Source: Austropuccinia psidii (taxonomy: Eukaryota > Basidiomycota > Pucciniomycetes > Pucciniales > Sphaerophragmiaceae). From it: a stretch of 64,000 nucleotides of DNA. Shown here in pieces: positions 35,601 to 45,700 of this stretch. Below the pieces are notes generated by a model, which saw nothing but the letters and a program-made list of their open reading frames with translations, searched no databases and had not been told where the DNA came from. Every line of letters starts with the position of its first letter. Position 1 is the first letter of the stretch. The position numbers and the translations under genes are program-made. Where the stretch lies: positions 1,240,001 through 1,304,000 of the forward strand of contig JALGQZ010000005.1 of assembly GCA_023105745.1 (NCBI GenBank), read 5' to 3'.

Positions 35601-36319
35601 ATGACTGGTACACCCGGCTCCCTCTGGCTGAATTTGCCTATAATAATGCAGAACATTCATCAACCAAGCAATCACCTTTTTTCACCATTTATGGAAGAAA
35701 TCCCAGCTTTGACTCAATCCATATTTCTCAAGACTCACCGGCTGGAAAGTTATCAACAAAACTCCAATCAGTACAGCAAGTTGTCAAAGAAGAATTAGAG
35801 TCAGCAATAAGGAGATTCAAGAAGTATGCAGATAGAAATAGGGCAATTCCACCTGATTTCCAACCTGGGGACAAAGTATGGCTAGCTTCCAAGAACATCA
35901 AGACAACAAGACCCACCAAGAAATTATCAGAAAAATGGTTGGGACCCTTTGAAGTTCTTAAGAAGATTGGCAGCCATGCATATCACCTCAAGTTGCCTCA
36001 GCAATGGAAGACAGTTCACCCTGTATTCCATGTGTCCTTATTAGAACCAGTCAAGCATTCAACTATCCCAAATTGACATCAATTGCCGCCACCACCAGTT
36101 TTAGTGGAAGAGCAAGAAGAATGGGAAGTGGCTCAGGTTCTGGACTCAAAACTCAAAAGAGGTAATTTATGGTATCTTGTAGAGTGGAAAGGATTCAGTG
36201 AAGACCCAGAAAGAACCACTTGGGAACCAGCTTCCAACCTTACCAACTCACCAGACCTTGTCAAGGGTTTCCACTCATTGTATCCAGACAAGCCTGGTCC
36301 AAATACCTCAAGAGTTTGA
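32618..36319 (+). pseudogene. pol: Element C pol: protease, RT, RNase H, integrase, chromodomain
   Basis: The protease has DSGATNSF at residues 43-50. RT starts near residue 260 ([13 protein letters not shown]), keeps FVKKKDGG and YLDD (about 33932-33945), and has a TAG at 33761 in the GAYHLL region where copy K has tyrosine. RNase H ([15 protein letters not shown]) is followed by integrase with HHCC (GHPGQEKT, SSCQQCSR) and DDE (SMDF, VSDRGS, TERVNQ), then TGA at 36074 where K has glutamine. A chromodomain (NLWYLVEWKGF, WEPASNL) ends at 36319. It has only two nonsense codons, so decay is recent. The family is Tf1/Tf2-like. The chromodomain probably reads histone marks for targeting. Confidence 0.9.
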
Positions 36320-37099
36320 TTTTATGGTGCTTGGTGGGGAGAAGAAGTTATGAAAGTAAGTTCCCCTCCTGGCATGCATCTTTAAGGGGGTATTCTACCC
36401 ATATGTTGTTGTAAGCATCACCTTGGCCACTTTGTGAGCACTTGTCAATTCTTTGGACAGGTTCAGGAAGCATACAACATCAATACCCTCCATTTGGACC
36501 TTATCAAGATATGGCCAAATATTTTTTTTCTTTCTTTATGTTTCATTTTCTTTCTTTATTATCATTTCATTTTATGCCAATCATCATAATTCAAGACATT
36601 CACTACTTCAAGGCATTTACGGCAATTCATTTCAGTAGTCATTTATGGCAAATCATGTCAGAAGGCATTTATGGCAATTTATTTCAGTCTTATGGTGCTT
36701 GGTGGGGAGTGGAAGTTATGAAAGTAAGTTCCATCTCCTGGTATGCATCCCTGAGGGTTCTACTTCTTGTAAAACATCACCTTGGCCACTCTGTGAGCAT
36801 CAAAATGCTTGGTTTTCACTTTTCAGACACTTTTTTTTTGGCCAGAATCAAGCAACTCGCCACAAGAAGGACCAACCATCAGGATTTTTCTTTATTTCTT
36901 TCTTTACTCTCATTTTCTCTTATTATTTTTCTTTCTTTCTTTACTTGTATAATTTTCTTTCTTTTATTTCTTTAAAGCAGCAGCATCCCCTCCCCAAATC
37001 ATGTATTGGGAGGTTCCATTATCTTTTTTATTTTTTATTTTTTAGTATTTATAAGAGTGGGGATAGAAGCCAAACCAAACACAAACAAGGAAAAGGAAA
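36320..37099 (+). other. Element C 3' tract between pol and the antisense gene
   Basis: This is non-coding. It holds a diverged direct repeat of about 115 bp (36323-36440 and 36689-36806, both with TATGGTGCTTGGTGGGGAG), three 26-bp tandem units (36612-36689, each with TTTAYGGCAA), and long T/C-rich stretches. K retains the first repeat on the minus strand. Confidence 0.75.
36612..36689 (+). repeat. Three 26-bp tandem units
   Basis: Units start at 36612, 36638 and 36664. They share GGCATTTATGGCAA with a few changes. Confidence 0.8.
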
Positions 37100-38457
37100 C
37101 TAGTTATCTCTACCCAAGTCATCAAAAGTTCTCTGGAAGTCATTTATCAACTCATCCTCATACCAGGCAAATTTTGCAGCCATCTCTTCAGAAGCAGTAC
37201 CTGGAATAGTCCTGTCATTGGCATACATAATCACCTCTCTGCTATTTCTATCAACCCTCCTGAACAATCTGGCCACAGCATCTTGATTTTCACTAGCCGC
37301 GTTGGGATCTTCTCTGGTAACCCGGATAGGCCAACGTTCTCTTCTTTGGAAGACTTGGGCGGCAGGAAACGGCAAAGGGGATAATCCATCTCTTCTTTTG
37401 CTGGAGCTGGCCACAGGTTGGAGTTGACGGGAGGTGGTTATGGGTGAGTTTCTAGGCTGTTGAACTGGTGATGGTCTTACTGCTGGAATCAAGGCAGGCC
37501 TGGTGGTATGGGAAGTAGTTGGTGAAGGAGGAGGAAGGGTTGTAGGAATGGAGGCAAGCATTGGTTGAAAGGTTCTTGGAGTACTGGGAATGACTTGACT
37601 TTGGAATCTGGTGTTGGCAAGAGGTTGAGAGGAGGAATTGCTGGATGGATGGCCACTTGAATGGGGAATAACTTGAACTTCTTCACCATCCAACTCATAA
37701 CTTCCTTCAGCATCTGGATCTGATGGGGAATCAACAATTCTTCTTAGCTTCTTCACTACTTTCACCACTTCATCAGCATTGGTCCTTGAAATTGGAATTT
37801 CTGAGCTGTAGTGGATGGGCCTACCGCCAATTGGAATGGACCCTCCAACATTAGTCCATCTGGCCACATCCCTCTGCCTGGAACCAGTTACTACATCAAT
37901 ATATCAGCACCAATTCAATCAAAATATGCAAAGCACTCACATTGAGAAAATCCAGAAGTGGCATCAGGGGTAGGCTCCTCAAGAATGGGGAATTCCTGCC
38001 CATAAGGCCCATCCTTCCTACTCCACAAGTGTCTCTTGACCCGGGACAAAGTTGATCCGGTACGGCGGCATGGCTTCTTCCCAATAAAGCAGAAATGGCA
38101 TTTTGACGATCAAGGATTGTAATGTTGAAAGAAATCCTTACCCCTGGCCAAACACTCAGTACAGGCAGGATCAAGGACTTCAACTGCTCTGAACCCATCA
38201 TATGTTTGGGAGGGGTCAAAATGGCCAGAAGACGCCATAGAAGGAGAAGACAATCGACTGAAGACGCCAGAACCATGAAGAATAGACGGTGGCGGTGCAG
38301 AAGGGGAAGATTCAGTGAGCTCAGTCAGTTTGGAACTCATAACTGAAGAATATGCAAGCAGAAGATTCAAGACGTCAGAATCAATCCACTCCATATCAAG
38401 AAAAAAGGAACTTGACTCAAGGAAATGGGGCCATAACTCAATTATGCCCCCCCTCAA
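37100..38457 (-). pseudogene. Antisense two-exon gene inside element C, cysteine-rich (one in-frame stop)
   Basis: Exon 1 reads from 38457 (an ATG; another at about 38394) to 37941, intron 37940-37891 (50 nt, GTGAGT...GTAG), exon 2 from 37890 to the stop at 37100. Exon 1 has a serine/proline-rich N-terminus and a cysteine cluster: CTEC, then about 18 residues on, CHFC-x6-C (KCHFCFIGKKPC). A TGA at 38110-38112 falls between the two pairs; both sides are clearly one frame. Splicing restores a smooth join (FSQ-L-TGSRQRDVARW). Exon 2 has a glycine/proline-rich middle and a charged helical C-terminus (AVARLFRRVDRNSREV, FAWYEDELINDFQRT). It lies opposite to pol, between pol and the 3' LTR, where some plant gypsy elements carry antisense ORFs. 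Function unknown; the cysteine pattern suggests metal and perhaps nucleic-acid binding. Confidence 0.65.
37891..37940 (-). other. Intron of the antisense gene
   Basis: 50 nt, 5' GTGAGTGC and 3' GATGTAG on the minus strand. It contains stops in the exon 1 frame, and its removal joins exons 1 and 2 in frame at a split TTA codon. The size is normal for rust introns. Confidence 0.65.
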
Positions 38458-38986
38458 AGCCTCTAAGGTGAAGGTTCATACCCCTTTGGGGCTGAACTCA
38501 TCACCAGGGGCCTCCCTTGCAACTTTGGGGAGGCCAGGATCTTGATGGTCCTGGACCCCATCAATGGGTCCAGGCCATGTAGGGTCAAAATGGGTAAGGG
38601 CCATCTCTGGACCCCTTGGTCACCCTGGGTCCCCAGCAAATTTGGGCCCAGGGGCTCCATTTTGGGCCTGGGGGCCTCCAATAGCCCCCACAGACCGCGG
38701 CGTACGGACCGCGGCCCACGGCCCACGGACCGTAGGATCCCAAAGACTCAAAAGGGCCAAAAAAGGCCAAAAATCAAGATATCAAGGTTTTTCACCAGAG
38801 CACCCAAAAAGGCCCATAGGCCATAAAAAAAATCAAAGGCATCAAAATCCATCAGAGCAAAGGCCATAGCCCAAAGTGCCTTATAGGGCTGTAAGGCCAT
38901 CTCCATGGATTATGGGGACAAGACCCCTTGGAGGAAATTTTTTCAAATGTTTCAATTTTTGAATTTTTTCCAGAGATTTAAGGCTT

Positions 38987-39019
38987 GCCCAATGAGTACA
39001 CTTCATATACTCATTGGGC
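38987..39019. other. Perfect 12-bp stem hairpin
   Basis: GCCCAATGAGTA and its exact inverse complement are separated by 9 bases. Confidence 0.85.
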
Positions 39020-39323
39020 GTGATTTTTTGAGCACAAGAGCTCAGTGGTCCTTATTCTGGGATATATCCCAAGGCCACACCCCAAGAGCATGGCTGATTG
39101 AATCAAGAGAAAGAATGGCGTATTCTGGAAGGAATACTCACTTAAGCTTGGAAAAGGGGGGGAATCAATTGAATTTGGAAGGGAAGAAGGAAACAAGAAT
39201 TTTCAGGATAATGGTCAAGAGGAAAAGAAAATTAAAAAGAAAATTTTTTGAAAAAATGTGGGGATATTGAGATGCCACTCAACAGTGGCAGGGTATTATG
39301 GTGTTCAGGAGCCCACCAGTTTC

Positions 39324-39336
39324 AAGAGGAGGATAC
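39324..39336 (+). other. Polypurine tract of element C
   Basis: AAGAGGAGGATAC directly precedes LTR 3. Confidence 0.7.
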
Positions 39337-40082
39337 TGTAACAACCATCCATCAGGGGTAAGGGTATTCATTCATACACCCACTCAAACACCTCAAATCA
39401 GCAAATCCAGTATCTGCATCAGCAGTCAGTTTCAGCAATCTTCATTCTGAATCATGCATACAGCTTGGTACATCAATACAGCCTGTCAATACCTGTACAG
39501 GTTGGATTCACCCAATACAGTTTCAATACACCAGTATGGAACTGTATGATCACTCAAATACACCACACCTCTTGTACAGGTTCTGCACAGCTGTACAGGA
39601 CCTGTATTGGCCATACTCAATTCAATCATCAATTGTTCTCATGAAAATTCTTCCTCTGGATCAGGGCTGGTGATTCTCACATATACCAGCCCCTCTTTCT
39701 CCCCCCTGGGGACTTTTCCCCAGTTAATTAATTTAGTTTATTTATTATTTTATAATTATTCTTATCCTTATTTTGGGTATTATAATTATTTAATTTTAAG
39801 TTAGTCTTTGCCTTTTCTCTCTTCGCCTGTACAGTATGAGTTGGGTGGCCATATCCTTATTAACCCTTCTCTTTCCATTCTGACAGGTTGAAACAGTGGA
39901 CTTGGACTTGTTTGTGGTTGGCTCTTCTATTCTTTTACTCTTATCTTTTGTTGCTGCTTTTCTTATATTTATTCTTTAGAAATTTATCTTTAACACTATT
40001 AAGTGTACCCCCTTTTATCTTATCTTTGAGCCCTCCATAAGTGAGTGCCAGGCCCTCTTCACTTCGAAGAGCCCCTGTGACA
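39337..40082 (+). repeat. Element C LTR 3 (746 bp)
   Basis: 3' LTR of the block, ending CCCCTGTGACA and followed by the right TATGG duplication (40083-40087). A short deletion near 40040 removes part of the GTGAGTCCCAG segment seen in LTR 1 and LTR 2. Confidence 0.92.
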
Positions 40083-42597
40083 TATGGTGTCCATCATCCT
40101 TTGGAAGTGGGCTGGTGCATTCTTGATGCCAAATGGCATCCTGGTGTACTCATGTATGCCCATATGGCATATTATTCTGAGCAACTTCATGGAGTTTGGT
40201 TTAACTCCATTTTGGTGGAAGCCTTTCATACAATCCATCTTGGTTATGTATTTAACTTTGGCCAGCTTATCCAAGGCATGAGGTATCCTTGGTATAGGGT
40301 ACCCGTCTGCTTTTGTGTAGTTATTCAGGGCTCTGAAGTCTCCACACAATCTAGACTTGCCATCATGCCAGGTGATTAGGACAGGAGTGGTGATTTCCAC
40401 TATTTCATTATGTCCAATCTTCCTGATGACATCCATGTCCAGGAGTTCATTGATGTGTTTTTCAATTTCTTTCCTGGTTTCCAGACTTGCTGGATAAGGA
40501 GGTCTCCTCAGCATGGGTGGAGAAGGTCTTTCCACATCCAGATATAGTTCTATATCATGGCCCTTAATCTTGCCTAGTGGCTCTTCACCACTGGCAAATG
40601 CTGGTCTGTTCTTCCTCAGCATCTTCAGTAAACTTAGTTTTTGTTTACTGGTGAGGGTAGTGCTAAACTGTCCCTCCTTGAATTCCTTCAAGAGTTCTTC
40701 TAGTGGATCCTGTGAAGATATGTGGTATATATCAAGTGAAAATTTCTTTTCCTTGTTGGTACCAATGGTAATGTGCCTGTTTTTACTGTTGTAAATATCT
40801 ATGCCATACATCCTCTGGTAATCTGTTCCCAGTAAAAACCCTTGGATGTGGGCATCTTCAAGCACTACAAACTCTGGGTTGAGTCTGATATTACCCTTCC
40901 TGTGGGGTATAATTATCTCTTTGATAATTGTCCCAATGGAAGTCATCTTCCCTGATGCACTTTTGAAGTTCCTTGCCTTAGTGGGCAAGAGCTGCTTTTC
41001 CCAGTTTGGGAAGTGGTTATCCAGATAATTTCTGGCCACTATGGAGCAATGTGCTCCACTGTCAATGATCAGTGGGTGCTGAGCATTGTCAATACATACA
41101 GTCATTTTTGTGGCTGTTCCATGTATATATGCCATTCCTTTGGTTGGTGTAACCAGGAATGTTTGTGCATCTTGTGTGTGTTTGCACAAGTTCTTGTTGG
41201 CAGTGTCCTGTGGCATGCCTGCTTCCAACTGTATATCCTGGATTTCCAATGGGGTTTCCTCTTGGTATTCCACTAGAAATTCCTCTCTTGGGTCTTGATC
41301 ATCATCAGATGGCTCTCTGATGGCATCTCCCATAGAGTCTGATTCAGAATCCTCTGTTGGAGGTTCTTCTTCAGGGACTTTTTCTATAGCATAGACTTTT
41401 TTCTTTGCTTTTGGACAGTTGTTGGCATAGTGGTCTGTTGAACCACAATTGTGACAAGAATTCTTCTTCTTTTCCACTTCTGCCACTCTTTCTCTGGGTT
41501 TGTCTTTAAACTCCACCCTGAAAGGTTGTTTCTCCTTGAAACTACTGCTTCTATATGGGGTGAATTTCCCTATATTTGTCCTCTTCCTTATGTCTTGTAA
41601 GGTATTGGCTATGTCATCTAGAGTGCAATTTTGGTTGCATCTGCATTTCACTGCATGCTCTAATTCTCCTGGCAGTTGTGTCAGAAGTTTGTGATTCCTC
41701 ATCTGGATGTTCATCTGAGGATCAATGGCTTTAAGTCTTTTAGACTGTCTGAGACACCACTCATATGGATCTTTGTCCACAGAGTATTTGTCATTTTCAA
41801 ATGACATGGTCTTTTTCCATATCCAAGTTCCATTACGGTACTTTTGGATTATTTGACTCTTCCACCATGGCCAGTTTCTTCTGCCATGGATTTCTTTCAT
41901 TTCTTTATACCATATACTTGCATGACCTTTAAATGCAGTATTCAATCTAGCAGTAATCCAGTAGTCTGGTATGCTTGGTACATCAATGAAGAGTCCATCA
42001 ATATAATCTATGAGTTCCATATGATCATATTCTCCTGATCCAGAGAATTTGGGCCAGTTTGAGGCCTCAGGAAGCTGTTTCAAGGCTTCCTTCTCTGAAT
42101 AAGACATGCCATCTCCATCCTGGTATTGTGATGGAGATCTTTCCTTATTCAACAACATGGCATCTGGTTTGATGTCATCTGGTTTATATGGATTCTCCAT
42201 AGCTTGGCCTTGTGGTTGGTGCTTCAAGCTATGGTAGGCATTAAACAATTTGTTAATGTCTTGATCCAGACACTCCCTGTCCCTTGTGCTGTGGTGTTGT
42301 TCCTCAAAGACTTGGTTCAGTCTTTTGTTGGATTCTTCAGAGCCTTTGCTCAGTTGAGCATATCCTTCTTGAAGATTCTTAACTATTTCTTCCAAGGAGG
42401 CTTGAGTTTGTCTCATCCTCTCTTGGCTAGCTTTAATTTCTGAAAATTGCTTTGCAGATTGTTCAGAATATTGGGACACTTGTAACCACAGTGTATCACT
42501 GTTGATGTTACTCTCAGATGTGACAATGTTATTTTCAGTCTGAGTGGGGGTAATGTTTCTATTACTAGGACTACTGATTCTAGAGTGGTTTACAACT
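40083..42597 (-). CDS. gag-pol: Element D Gag main frame, protease and RT 5' half (cut by element C)
   Basis: The frame is open without a stop from 43010 to the insertion point; I count the credible part from 42597, where the upstream Gag frame ends. Domains: coiled-coil region; capsid (WPKFSGSGEYDHMELIDYI to ELEHAVKCRC); zinc knuckle CX2CX4HX4C (CHNCGSTDHYANNC); acidic linker; protease with LIIDSGAHCSIVA; and RT with the FRALNNYTKADGYPIPRI and [16 protein letters not shown] motifs. The palm with YIDD is on the other side of element C. Before the insertion this frame ran from Gag into RT uninterrupted, so this lineage makes a single Gag-Pol frame at this junction. Confidence 0.85.
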
Positions 42598-43362
42598 ACT
42601 TCTGGTTCTTGTGTACTTCCTTTACCAAATCCAACAGCTTCTGGATCATGGGGTCTGACTCTTTCCTCCTCTGGTTGAAGGAGGTTTTGTTCTTTCCCTT
42701 GTTTCCTTGTCTTCTCCTGGAAACCTCCTGGAATTGTGAAGAATGGTGACTCTTGGCCACTGATCTGCTGGTGTCTGAATGGTGTGAAGCCACTGGAGAG
42801 TTGATTTGGCCTGCTCCTTGTGAACCTGAAGGAATCTGAGTAGGCCCTGTATGGGTCAACTGTTCTTCTATATCTAGGATAGTGGCTTGATTCTCCCTTA
42901 TCCTCTGTGCCCTTGCCTCCAGGAGTCTGTGCTGCCTGGTAGGATTCCAACCTTTGGTGATTACCATAAGGTCTTTGAAGTCTATCTCTTTGAGACAGAT
43001 CTTCTGGCAACTTGATCCCAGTTCTGCCCAGTTAGTTGCTAGGTTGAACCTCTTGTTGTCCATGCTCCATTGAAATAAATCTTTGAGGAGTTGGTGGATC
43101 TGAAGAACTTGGTCCATATCCTTCCAGTCCTCTGGTTTGAGGTTTCTGTTGAATTGGAGTGTGAATGGAAAGGTTGATATTATCTCCTTCATTGTTTTGC
43201 CTCCACCACTGTGTCCAGGGTGTCCTCTTTCAGGTCTTCTGGTTCTGGACAATCCTCCTCTATCCTCTGGCTGGTTCCTTTGGAAGCCAAGGTCTCTGAG
43301 GTATACAGGGGACATATCAGTGTTTGCAAGCAGTCAAAAACTTTATGTTCTTAGGGTATTTA
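42596..43362 (-). pseudogene. gag: Element D Gag N-terminal domain, overlapping frame
   Basis: From a predicted acceptor (CCTCAG, about 43297) the frame reads an acidic segment (EEDCPEPEDLKEDTLDTVVE), then a TGA at about 43190 that needs a one-base shift to continue as KEIISTFPFTLQFNR...KGWNP...RENQATILDIE, ending at TAG 42596. The stop falls at the position equivalent to the F2 stop, again in -1 phase to the main frame. The domain is basic and helical, similar to the F2 and B N-terminal domain (GWNP motif). Confidence 0.6.
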
Positions 43363-43363
43363 C

Positions 43364-43663
43364 CTTTGACTGTGCCTTGTACAAATTTACTGTCTGCTGA
43401 TTTGGGAAGTCTTCCTTTGGAAGTTACAACTGAGTTAATAATTGTAATCTTTCCTGTACAAGTGGTTAAGGTTGGTTTACCTTGTATGGATGCAGAGTTT
43501 CGTGGTTTTCTACTTCTCTGAGTGGCTATTGGTGTCCACTTCTTGGCTGTGATGAGACCTTCACTGTGCCTCTTTCGTTTGCCCTTGCTGCCCTCTGGTT
43601 CTGAGGGTGTCACTGGTGTGTTGGCCTGTGACTGGGTCTCAAGTGGGATGTAATTTTCTTCCA
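43364..43663 (-). CDS. Element D leader exon (putative)
   Basis: This 300-nt open exon lacks ATG codons in frame. The acceptor TTTCAG ends at 43664 and the donor GTAAAT starts at 43363. It is lysine-, serine- and threonine-rich (SKGKRKRHSEG). It occupies the same place as the F2 leader exon and splices into the Gag N-terminal frame (codon GAG, then TLASKGTSQ). The first exon is unknown. Confidence 0.5.
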
Positions 43664-44238
43664 CTGAAATCAAGGAAGAAAAGGGAGGACTTATGTCAGT
43701 TAAGACTTCTTAAAAATGCTGGTTTTGCACGTCTAAGATTGGCCTCTGGGCTTGTATGTTACTACAATGTGCCCTGTATAATGACAGTGTAATTGAATCA
43801 ACAATTCCACGTCAGAATGACAGCTTTTGGTACCCTGTCACACTGTTTGTGTGCCAGTTTCCCACAGATACACTTGTGGTTTTCAAGTGTATTCTGTACA
43901 AGTGGTTTTGTATAAGTGTTATTGAGTCAACAATACACTTAATCCACGCCTCAACTGATGGTTTTTCTGTCAGAGGTGTCCTTATTCAGTCAAGAATACA
44001 GGACCTATTGATGGCTTATGTGTTTTTATATACAAAACACGCCAAAAATAGTTATATTCAGTGGGTATTAGCCACGTAAAAAATACTCTTATAATATGAG
44101 TATATATAAAAACAAGGATAAATATATATAAAATATATATTTAAATAGAGAAATTACGCCTAAAAAAGATAAAACACTGGTTAATAAGTCATAAAGAGAG
44201 AAAAGACTTACTTATAAGGTCCAAAACAAGATTTAAAA
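43664..44238 (-). other. Element D 5' untranslated region
   Basis: Between the primer-binding site and the leader exon. No coding is recognised on the minus strand; a 107-codon plus-strand ORF is regarded as chance. Confidence 0.5.
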
Positions 44239-44254
44239 CACGGCCAGGCCCCCA
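44239..44254 (-). other. Primer-binding site of element D (tRNA-Pro-like)
   Basis: The minus strand reads TGGGGGCCTGGCCGTG, three bases from the LTR end at 44258. It is nearly the same as the F2 site although the LTRs are unrelated. Confidence 0.7.
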
Positions 44255-44257
44255 AAA

Positions 44258-45695
44258 TGTCAGGCTGAGTCTATATTGAAGTGGTAATAAGAGTATTTAC
44301 AACTATAATTATGACTGTGACACATAGAAAATTGATTAAAAATAAGGGTTTTTGGTTTAAAAGATGATTTATAATATATTTAAAGGGTTCTACTATTGAA
44401 GAATAGTGGTGGTGAGCCCTATTGAGAACCCAGGGTGCAATCTTACCAGTTGGGTTACTATAATAAGAGTTACAATAATTAAATATATAATTATACCTGT
44501 TTATTACCCAAGAGTAAAACTGTTTTTGACAGTTTACTACGTAGGGTATTCAAGAGCAGGATGAGGAAAGGCTTTTGGCTGTGAAAAGCCCTCCTTTTAT
44601 CCTGAAATTGAGGTGGAAAGGCTGCTAGACCTTTCCACATAGAGGAAGTGAAGATTTTTCACTCTCTATGACAGGCTTGTGGTTTGCAAACAGCCTGTGT
44701 ACCCTGTATTGGGCTCAGATGTGGTTTTGAAACCACATCTGGGCGGTTTTCACCAATACAGGGTGAAAATTTTCATCTGGGGACCTCACAGCCTGATTCT
44801 GACGTGTATGACGCGTAGAATGCTGTACAGAACCTGTATGGGACCCCAGTATTGACTGAAATATGAGGTATTGATGTAAAAACATGCTTCTTTGTCTATT
44901 TGACACCTCATATTAATGGTTATGGGATATTATCCCATGGTAAGGCTGTATCTGACAGCAGGTGCAATTTTGACCTTAAAATGGTCATAACTCTGTCAGT
45001 TTTTGAGATATCAAGCTCAAAATTGGTTCATTGAATAGCTCTGTATGAGCTCTACACAATGGTACCCAACTTGACATGGTTGTCATTAAATATGACAAAG
45101 GTATCCCATGTACAAGTATTTTTGTACTTTGGTGTGGTCTGGGCAAAAGCTGTATTAAGCTTGTTTGGCCAATAACTTCTGTTGTAGTTGAGCTATGAGG
45201 AAATGGATGGCACCATCAGATAGCCCTGATTTTGCTCTTTCCAAAAAGACCCCACTTTAGGTATCTCACACTAAAACTGTAAAAGTTAGATGAGAGGTGA
45301 ATGTTTTGTTCACCCTTATTTGGTCTGAATTTGACCATAACTCAAGTAATACTGGTGCTAGCTCAGTTTGGCTAGTACCATTAGATAGCCCTGGCTTAGA
45401 GCTTCATTTTGAATACCCATTTAATGGGGTAAAGCCTCTCCTTCTAGATTTTAGATGAGAGGTGAAAATTAAGGTTTATGCTCAGCAATAACTTTGAGCA
45501 GGAATAACTTTGTTATTTCTTGTCCTATGGTGATGGGACTTATATTTTCAGAAAGAGGTGAGTTTCCTCTTTCTTTTGATACCTTTTGAGCTGATTTGGC
45601 TCAGCTCCATGTTCTGGTGGTATTTTGGCTATACCATTGGTTTATGGTATTTTGGCTGTCATGCTTGTGCTCTGGTTTCGAGTCACAGGCTGACA
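44258..45695 (-). repeat. 5' LTR of element D (1438 bp)
   Basis: TGTCAG...CTGACA ends on both strands. It matches the left LTR apart from scattered substitutions. It holds the hairpin (44701-44764), four spaced ATAACT modules (44987-45560) and a minus-strand TATA-like box near 44590-44600. Right duplication ACATA is at 45696-45700. Confidence 0.92.
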
Positions 45696-45700
45696 ACATA

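Larger units (their letters stand above)
38458..39336 (+). other. Element C 3' tract upstream of the antisense gene
   Basis: A GC-richer island (about 38480-38760) with GGCC-rich and GGACCGCGGCCCACGGC-like short repeats is the likely promoter side of the antisense gene. A perfect 12-bp inverted repeat (38987-38998 and 39008-39019, GCCCAATGAGTA arm) lies downstream. A 121-codon plus-strand ORF (38905-39270) has no recognisable domain and is not called. The tract ends with the purine tract AAGAGGAGGATAC at 39324-39336. Confidence 0.6.
27391..40082 (+). mobile_element. Element C: Tf2-like Ty3/gypsy chromovirus with three LTRs
   Basis: Three LTRs start TGTAACAACCATCC: 27391-28131, 29794-30553 and 39337-40082. 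Between the first two is only a leader and a truncated gag. Between the last two is a full internal region with gag, pol, chromodomain, a 3 kb 3' tract and a purine tract. TATGG duplications flank the whole block. The simplest history is that a second copy inserted into the gag of the first, then the inner and outer 3' LTRs recombined, deleting the rest of the first copy. Confidence 0.92.
21378..45695 (-). mobile_element. Element D: Ty3/gypsy chromovirus carrying two later insertions
   Basis: It has TGTCAGG...CTGACA LTRs and an exact ACATA duplication (21373-21377 and 45696-45700). After subtracting solo LTR S and element C the left LTR is 1438 bp, the same as the right LTR, and the whole element is about 9.7 kb. 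Gag, protease, RT, RNase H, integrase and chromodomain are all present on the minus strand, with a primer-binding site beside the 5' LTR (44258) and a purine tract beside the 3' LTR (24741). A few frameshifts and stops exist, and C splits the RT. Confidence 0.92.

Noticed and set aside
36442..37209. Several overlapping plus-strand ORFs of 60-180 codons
   Set aside because: Phenylalanine/serine-rich translations of T/C-rich repeats; frames overlap one another.
37896..38276. 126-codon minus-strand ORF overlapping the antisense gene
   Set aside because: Other frame of the same bases; the cysteine-cluster frame is the one that splices to exon 2.
38905..39270. 121-codon plus-strand ORF in the element C 3' tract
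   Set aside because: Lysine-rich low-complexity end, overlaps a perfect hairpin, no domain and no second copy in the window to compare.
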